A DNA stretch of 64,000 bases, taken from positions 90,772,016 through 90,836,015 of the forward strand of contig CM023456.1 in assembly GCA_013339765.2 (NCBI GenBank), read 5' to 3'. This document shows positions 57,770 to 64,000 of this stretch, piece after piece. How positions within the stretch are numbered: position 1 is the first letter of the stretch; every line of letters starts with the position of its first letter. The stretch is from Haemaphysalis longicornis. Taxonomy: Eukaryota > Arthropoda > Arachnida > Ixodida > Ixodidae. The notes under the pieces are model-generated. The model did not search any database. It had not been told where the DNA came from and worked only from the letters and a program-made list of their open reading frames with translations. The translations under genes and the position numbers were made by a program.

Positions 57770-60500
57770 CAAAATATCTCCAAAGGCCTCCGCCTAAAAG
57801 TTAGTTCCCTTGGTGTGCTCCCTCCTGAACTAGCTGCGAGGTGGCAAGGTATTCTGAATAATGCTTCGCTTTCACTCCTAGAAATTCTTAGAGACCATTG
57901 TACCCGCCAACTCAGCCTCTTCAATGACCAGATTGAAGCACTTCCGCTAACTGAGCAGGAGAAACAAGGTCCTGATATTTTTATAAATCGCAAGAAAATG
58001 ATCTTAGCAATGAGCAAGCGGTTAAGTTTCAATGTGACCAGCTTCCCCCACAAAATACAGCTTGCCCTGTAGAGTATCAGCCTCTCAGTAATCCGGACTA
58101 TGGAGTATTAGTTCATGTAACGTCCCCCCTCGATACATAGCTTGCTTCTGTAGAACCTCCTCCCCCATCCAATATTCCAACTGAAGAAATGAGCTCCCTC
58201 GGTACCTGCCTCAGCAACGTTATTGACATTTCCAAATCACTAACGGCCGACAAAAAAAACTATCCTAGAACGAGGTCTAAACTTTCTGTCCACAAATAAT
58301 CGTGTGAATGAATACTAATTACACAAAGATCTCACTGAATTTCTCGGAGAAGGAGGCTATGAAAGTTTCGGAAAAACAGGACCAACCTGAGATTAACCGA
58401 GCACACCCTCTACCCACCTAGATGTAGATCAATCTCTTGTAGATCAAGTAGATCTCCTGTAGATGTAGATCAAGACCTAGATGTAGAACTCCAGATGTAG
58501 ATCAATCTCCTGAATTAGATCTGCACTTAAAATCGTATCAAGAGAAATATTGACAACAACTAAGCAATCAAACAAGCGCAAGAACCTAACTCCGTCGACG
58601 AAGTTACCCTGAATGGCCTATCAGCCAGAACTGAAATAGTCATGAAGCAAGCCGATAAAGTGGTAGTGTAACTGTTTTAACCTTTGGGAAAATACAAAGA
58701 TGAAGCTTTATAGGCAGCTCAAGGACTCCTGCAACGACAAAGCCCTCAGATAACTACCCGAGCCAGGAGTACAGCGTAACAATGCTACAGAGCCTCACTG
58801 ATCTGCGATCTTGAGAACTAATAACGACCACTGACCTAAATTACATGAAACCAAATAATACGCAGGCAGGACGTTATTACCCTCCTCCCAAAAGTTCACA
58901 ACGTCCTCGTAGAATCATTCTTTACTGCCGACATTCCTGGCAGACCCATAGTTTCGAATAACAATACCCGAACCGAAGCATATCTCTGTTTCTCTATTAT
59001 TACCTATCCGACACTCCTGCTATTCTTCTTTCATTCGTTCAGGACACCCCCCCCCCTTCTTTCGAATAATGGAAAGATCAATAAGGGTGGGCGCTTACCA
59101 AGTGGAACCCTCCTTGTTACTCTTGACGTTGCCACATTGTATACAAACATCCCTTTCGTCGAAGGAGTCGAAGTTATTTCAAAAGCTTTGTCAGAAAACC
59201 CGTATCAACATGCGCCAGAAGTGTACATACCTGGTTAAGAAAAGTTTTAACTCTCAATTATTTTGAATTTGACTCGTCTTACTTTTTGCATGTTTTTTGA
59301 ACCAGCATGGGTACTGCATTCGCGGCGACCTATGCCAAAATTTTCATGGGGCAACTTGAAGCCACCCCATTAAACTCTTTTCCGCATAAACCCTAGGTTT
59401 AACTCCGAAGCACAGACGACATCTTCATGATTTGGGAACACGGTCGTGCGACTATAGAAACGTTTATACCTCATCTCAATTCCTCGCATCCAACTATTAA
59501 ACTCTCCTGGCAGCATTCTGAGAAAAACGTTAACTAGACAACGGTAAAATTAAAACAACGCTTTTTACAAAACCGACAGACAGGCAGCAGTATCTTAACT
59601 ATAAAAGCCATCAGCCGAGGCACCGGAAACAAGGGATCTTTGTAGGAGGAGCCACAAGGCTTAGAAGAGCATGCACTGATGATAGGGACTACGTAAAGCA
59701 TCTAAAAGAACTGAAGTCTACCCTTATGAACAGGAACCACCCCAAAAGCTCGCTCGATCAGGCGTACCAACGTGCATCTAACCTGAAAAGGGATGACGTG
59801 CTCAACAAACAGCGAGGGAACGAAAGCGCCAGGCCGCCTGCCCTAATAACTAAAATTTTCAAACGCCCTCCGAAACGTAAACAATATCCTGCGGGAATAC
59901 TACCCCGTTGTAGCCAGTAACGACCCTCTTAAAAAAGAAGTTATCTGAAGCCCCAATGGTTATCTACCGGAGAAATAGGAATCTAAAAGATATTTTATTG
60001 CATGCCGAAACAAGCCCTTCAAAGCAACCAGTCATAGCTAGCTGCTCCCGTCCTAGATGCAAGACTTGCAGGCACCTGCATACACACTTCATTGTAAAAA
60101 GCACAGCGAGTAATTATGTTCTCCAGATTACCTCAAGTTTTACGGGCACTTCATCGAACATTCTGTATATGTTAGAATGCTGAATCTGCCACAAGCAGTA
60201 TATAGGCTAAACGAGCCAACCTATGAGCCTACGTCTTAACGGTCACCGGGCAGATACCCTTAGCAAATCCTCCATAGCTGTAGCGCAGCATTTCAGCCAA
60301 CCAGGCCACAATTTTGATGACCTTACCTTGTACATACTTCAGTCAAATCTTAAGTCTCCTAAAGGCAGCAAATGCCGAGAATCCTATTAAATTCACAAAT
60401 TCAACTCTATGGAACCTGCTGGAATTAATGCGTCTAGGGGCAACTTGGAATCCTTGCGATATTCAAAGGGCATGCAGCATTGGGCATTGTCCTGCTTGTA
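57770..60500 (+). mobile_element. Penelope-like element (RT plus GIY-YIG), decayed
   Basis: Plus-strand coding can be followed across many frame changes. The N-terminal frame is 57815-58072. RT motif A is LDVATLYTNIPF (59122-59157), with Asp at 59125. A TDD-type motif C (TDDIFMIWEHG, from 59412) sits where Penelope RTs have YxDD. Then FTKPTDRQQYLNYKSHQPRH (about 59560-59620) is a diagnostic Penelope block. A GIY-YIG-like region at about 60163-60255 (LYMLEC, then QYIG, then LRLNGHR) is the endonuclease of this group. The C-terminal region ends around 60500. At least six frame changes or stops are visible. Unlike the LINEs here, the family uses a GIY-YIG nuclease rather than an AP endonuclease. 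No flanking pLTR was recognised. Confidence 0.82.
58419..58525. repeat. Minisatellite-like array of TAGATGTAGATCAA units
   Basis: About seven GTAGATC-containing units of 12-18 bp in tandem within the linker region of the Penelope-like element. Units read CTAGATGTAGATCAATCTC, TTGTAGATCAAGTAGATC and so on. Probably arose by slippage after insertion, since it contains stops. Confidence 0.8.
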
Positions 60501-60781
60501 CCTTATCCAAATGATATCAACCCGCCCTCTGCTCCTGATGTGGTCAGAGAATTCCCTTTGTTTTCATTCTTCAGCTTCCAGTTTAGCATGCGCAGGCATC
60601 CCTCCAACCTTTCCTCCGGAATTTATTTTTATTCTTTTGTCTTTTTTGCTCCGCTTTATCTTGTGCGTCGTACGTCCATGTAACTTTATCTTTTCGTTTT
60701 TGAGTTTCAGAAAAGGCCAGTTCCAGAAATGTTGCGGTTGGCGACACGTGCCATTTGAGTTGTGCGGTTATTGCTTTTTTT

Positions 60782-60808
60782 TGTGCGTGCGTGCGTGCGT
60801 GTGTGCGT

Positions 60809-60859
<51 letters not shown>

Positions 60860-60958
60860 TGTGCATGTGCGCGTGCGTGTGCGTGTGCGTGTGTGTGTGT
60901 GTGTGCGTGCGTGCGTGCGTGGGTGCGCGCGCGTGTGTGTGTGGTGTGGTGTGTGTGG
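60782..60958. repeat. (GT)n/(GC)n microsatellite
   Basis: Interrupted GTGC/GTGT tract of about 175 bp. All frames through it give Cys/Val/Ala/Arg repeats and are not genes. Confidence 0.97.
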
Positions 60959-61427
60959 TTTTTTTCTCCTTTTTTTCTTTTTTTTCCTTGACCTAGTTAT
61001 TTTCCCCCTTCTCTACCTTTTCATTTTTTACTAGGGCTTGCAGATAACTTCTGATTAGGACTCCTCCTCCTGCCTGTTCTGCTTCCGGCATTCCTGAGAA
61101 CCTTTTTGTAGGCCTCGCGGCGGGGCAACAAACAACCTCTCATCTTTCTCTCGAAAGAACTTCCCGGAATATCAACCCCCAGCTTACTTCCCTCTTACCG
61201 ACTTTGCGGCTCAAACTATACTACTTTCTTTCCCCCTCAATATCTCCCTACCATACTCCCAAACCAATCCGCCTTCCTCAATTCCACTTCCTTCTCAACT
61301 CCTCTCCTGTGGACCTCCCTATATAAAGCATGCCAGCCAGGCGAGGGATTGCCTTGGCGAAGACAAGTCTCTTTGCTAAACGTTGGAACAATCGGGGTTC
61401 TACCTTGTTCGAGTTTTCATTTTCTTG

Positions 61428-61468
61428 GTATATATATATATATATATATATATATGATATAATATATA

Positions 61469-61503
<35 letters not shown>

Positions 61504-61532
61504 TATATAGAGAGGAGAGAGAGAGAGAGAGA
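61428..61532. repeat. (TA)n followed by (GA)n microsatellite
   Basis: About 80 bp of TA with short GATATAATATATAGA interruptions, then about 23 bp of GA. Ile/Tyr frames across it are artefacts. Confidence 0.95.
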
Positions 61533-63760
61533 TATGCAGATATACTTATATACTTTAAAAAATGCACAGCCACTAGCCTCCTCTCCTCCATAAGACATTT
61601 ATTTCACAAGGGGTTGCCGACGTCTACACGGGCAATGACATTCCCGTCAATGTTACTCCAATTTTGATGCTTAAATGAAAACCGGTAACACCCTTTGAAG
61701 TTCTGCATTGTCGGGCACCGCGTACCCAATGCACAGAGCATTATGTGAATGGTAGATGATGCGCATCGCCTTTTCCTTTTCTTCTGCTCCCTTTTTCTAA
61801 AAAAAAATATTTCTTTCTTTCTAGATCTTCGATTCCTGCCTTTTCTATGCTCCCGTATCGCGCAAGCAGCGTTGATGCGTCTGGCCACTCAACATTGACC
61901 TCTGCAAGCCCTTTTCGCAAACTGTGACCCGTCTTCGCTTTTATTTGTTAGCCTGCCTCTTCCACACGTGACTTCCCGTTCTTTCGGCCGTTTCTGCAAC
62001 CCGATATGGCGGCGAGCATTGCTCTTGTAGGCGCGTTTTTTTTTTCTGCTTTTTCTCCCCATCTTTCCACACCACTCTCTTCTATGGCGCAACAGCGGTT
62101 CCTGGTAGCCTTCCTTCTATTGCCTGAGAGATTCCATTACCGTGTGGCACCGTGAAGAAGCAAGGGAAATATTCCCTGGGTGGCAGTTGACGCAAGCTTT
62201 CTGCCGACGAAACGTCCTTGACGCTGCACCTCTTTTTATGCCTGTGTCCTTACTGTTTTTTTTTTCATTCAGTCATTTGCTCTCGAATGCTCTCTGCTAC
62301 CCTCGACACTTCCGGGCCGCCTCTTATCTTCAGGCTCGCTTGCAACGCTTTGGCTAGGTTGTTCCTGTCTGCGCGTGTCACGTGCGGGAAAGGGGTTGTT
62401 CTGTACAGTGGTAGAGATGGAACCAACTGCATGAACGATTTTCGTGTCCCAAGCCAAAATTTCGTTTTGCACCTTGTCTTTTCTTCTTCTTTGTATTGCA
62501 TGACTGTTTTTCATGCTCGCTCCCTGCTCTTCTTTCGACATGGTTTCCTTTTTCGTTGCCTATTCCTCGTCTGCCATTCCTCCATATTCAGTTCCTCGGT
62601 ATTGCTCTGTGTACTTTCCTTTCGCGTACAATCGGAAGCTTGTGCGACAATGGCGTTTTCTTGTTGACGACGCAGCCGGCCGGCGGGATGGCGGGCTCAC
62701 AGAGGGGGTTGACAGGAGTCCTTACTGTTTTTCTCCGTGGGTTACGAGCATTGCATTACGGACAAGCCGTTGTATTTCTCTCAGCGAAAAGCCAACGTGA
62801 ATAATCGTTAGCTTGGTAGTTATCAGCGAATAACTAACTAGAGAAATAAAAGAAATAAATACTCTGAAAACTGTACTGAGACGCAAGACCAAGTATGAGG
62901 AACACAAAATGTAGAAAAGGCAAAGACGTGGTTGCAGGAATAGTCAAGACGCTGGTTTTCTTACTAAGACCACTTAAAGTTCGGCTGCCCTCAGAAGCTG
63001 CTGCAGTTTCTGGACACAAAACGCAGATGTTTTCAAATATTGTATACTCAAAGTAGTGATTACATTGTCGTCGTCTGCTGAGCTTTAGTATAAATACAAC
63101 TATCATCAACAAAGGCGTTTGTTTATGCTATGGCAATTGATGAGATCTATTTACTAGTTGTAGAGGACGTCATGTCCAACTGTAGCTCCTTTAATGTCCT
63201 ATAGGGCATTGCGTTGGTCCTGCGGGATGCATTTGGCGAATAGTGCGCACATAAACAACTATAAAAAAGTCTTTAGTTGCTTTTCACAAATTGCGCTGCA
63301 GTGAAGCTGTGTGGTATGACAACTAGACTTGAACAACGTCCGTAATTTTAAGTGCGTAGCTTTTTTACCCTCACAATCAAACCTGTGGTATGGCGGGGCG
63401 CAAACTTGCAAAATTGAGTGCATAACGAGGAATTACTGTGAAAATATTCCGTAACTATAGCGCCACAATTTTGTACAGCGGTGGGGTTTAGGCTTTTTTT
63501 TCGTTTTTGAGCAACACTATAACAAAATGTTTGCGCCAAAAAATACCTGACTCGCTCAATTTGTTTGTTAAGCTGCATACGGCCTTTAAAATCCACGTGA
63601 CCTGAAAAAAAAAAAATAACGACCAGAAGGTTCGGCTATTGGTTTAAAAAACAGTCAGAAGCTTGCACTAACGCCCAACCTTGAATGGCGAAACTGTTGC
63701 AATTGGAAATTGCCGACACATAGTTTCATAATATCATTTTTAATTTGGAATAGTTGAGTG
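61533..63760. other. No gene recognised
   Basis: Pyrimidine-rich stretches and short ORFs. A minus-strand frame at 62265-62501 has a protein-like C-terminal half (TPFPHVTRADRNNLAKALQ), but no splice or homology support. Nothing called. Confidence 0.3.
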
Positions 63761-63764
63761 TTTA

Positions 63765-64000
63765 CTAATCGTCCTCATATGCATCGAAGAGGTCGTCGTC
63801 TTCTTCACGGCGAGTGTTTGAAGTCAAAATCATTCTCAGCATTGCGGACTTCCACCAGCTCTTCGTCATGGACTCGAGGAAGCGGTGGCGGGTTCTTCAA
63901 GTCGTCTCGAGAAGGAGTGGCACACTCGTAGCCATTTTTCAAATTGTCCGAATGGCTTCGAAAGAATGCGGCGGCTGCGGTGACCTCTCCAAAGCAGGGT
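63765..64000 (-). CDS. 3' end of a gene or retrocopy with acidic C-terminus, partial and frameshifted
   Basis: The minus-strand frame entering from the right edge is clean and richer in GC than the AT-rich neighbour. It reads PCFGEVTAAAAFFRSHSDN..., then DDLKNPPPLPRVHDEELVEV, then RNAENDFDF, and hits a TGA at 63807-63805. A frame one base away reads RREEDDDLFDAYEDD and stops at TAG (63767-63765). Acidic tails of that sort are common genuine C-termini, so a single inserted base near 63822 best explains the pair. The protein is not recognised. It may be a host gene with an assembly error, a real frameshift, or a decayed retrocopy. There is no AATAAA immediately after the stop. Confidence 0.45.

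Noticed and set aside
61278..61598. Ile/Tyr-repeat ORFs on both strands
   Set aside because: Artefacts of the (TA)n/(GA)n microsatellite.

Overview
This window is eukaryotic, intron-containing, repeat-dense DNA with no prokaryotic features. The best fit is the nuclear genome of a hard tick (Ixodidae). That rests on a tRNA-derived SINE at 13218-13456 that I recognise, from memory, as the tick Ruka type, and on decayed LINEs of the I, RTE and CR1/L2 kinds plus a Penelope-like element, a mixture common in chelicerates. The host assignment is inference; the element identities come from protein motifs visible in translation.

Layout. Positions 1-8100 are mostly anonymous, with microsatellites and hairpins. 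Positions 8126-13745 hold a nearly full-length but dead I-type LINE on the minus strand (gag-like ORF1, endonuclease, reverse transcriptase, RNase H), with a SINE inserted into its ORF1. Positions 13746-21660 are anonymous except for a GC-rich block bounded by inverted repeats (16309-16735) and a small motif array (17050-17175). A 5'-truncated CR1/L2-like LINE lies at 21675-23038 (+). Positions 23040-34238 are mostly unassigned, with a weak two-exon candidate near 27 kb and a small ORF with a signal peptide at 32828. Two adjacent TIR elements follow: a 1.3-kb TA-flanked element carrying a long GT tract (34241-35525), and a 4.7-kb element (35663-40395) with subterminal TAGGTTAC-like motifs.

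The 4.7-kb element carries the most unusual signal in the window: a minus-strand spliced gene of at least four coding exons (38931-37059). All its introns are phase 1, its splice sites are good, and a stop codon is followed 44 nt later by AATAAA. I do not recognise the product, and one exon carries an in-frame TAG that a downstream acceptor could avoid.

From 41 kb on: an RTE 3' fragment (41689-42768); a second, older RTE fragment (46911-47335) nested inside a still older repeat whose uninterrupted relative is at 52440-52660; a pair of tRNA-like promoter units (47524-47718); a 3.1-kb CR1/L2-like LINE (48655-51775, minus); a TTAA-flanked piggyBac-type MITE (53220-53583); a cluster of palindromes (54781-54904); an SGNH-hydrolase-like ORF1 relic (56338-56733); a Penelope-like element with a GIY-YIG domain (about 57770-60500); and microsatellites. 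At the right edge (63765-64000, minus) is the 3' end of what looks like a host gene or retrocopy with an acidic C-terminus and an apparent one-base frameshift.

No intact, convincingly complete host gene is visible. Exons other than those at 37-39 kb are low-confidence calls from splice signals and codon structure. Everything was read by eye.
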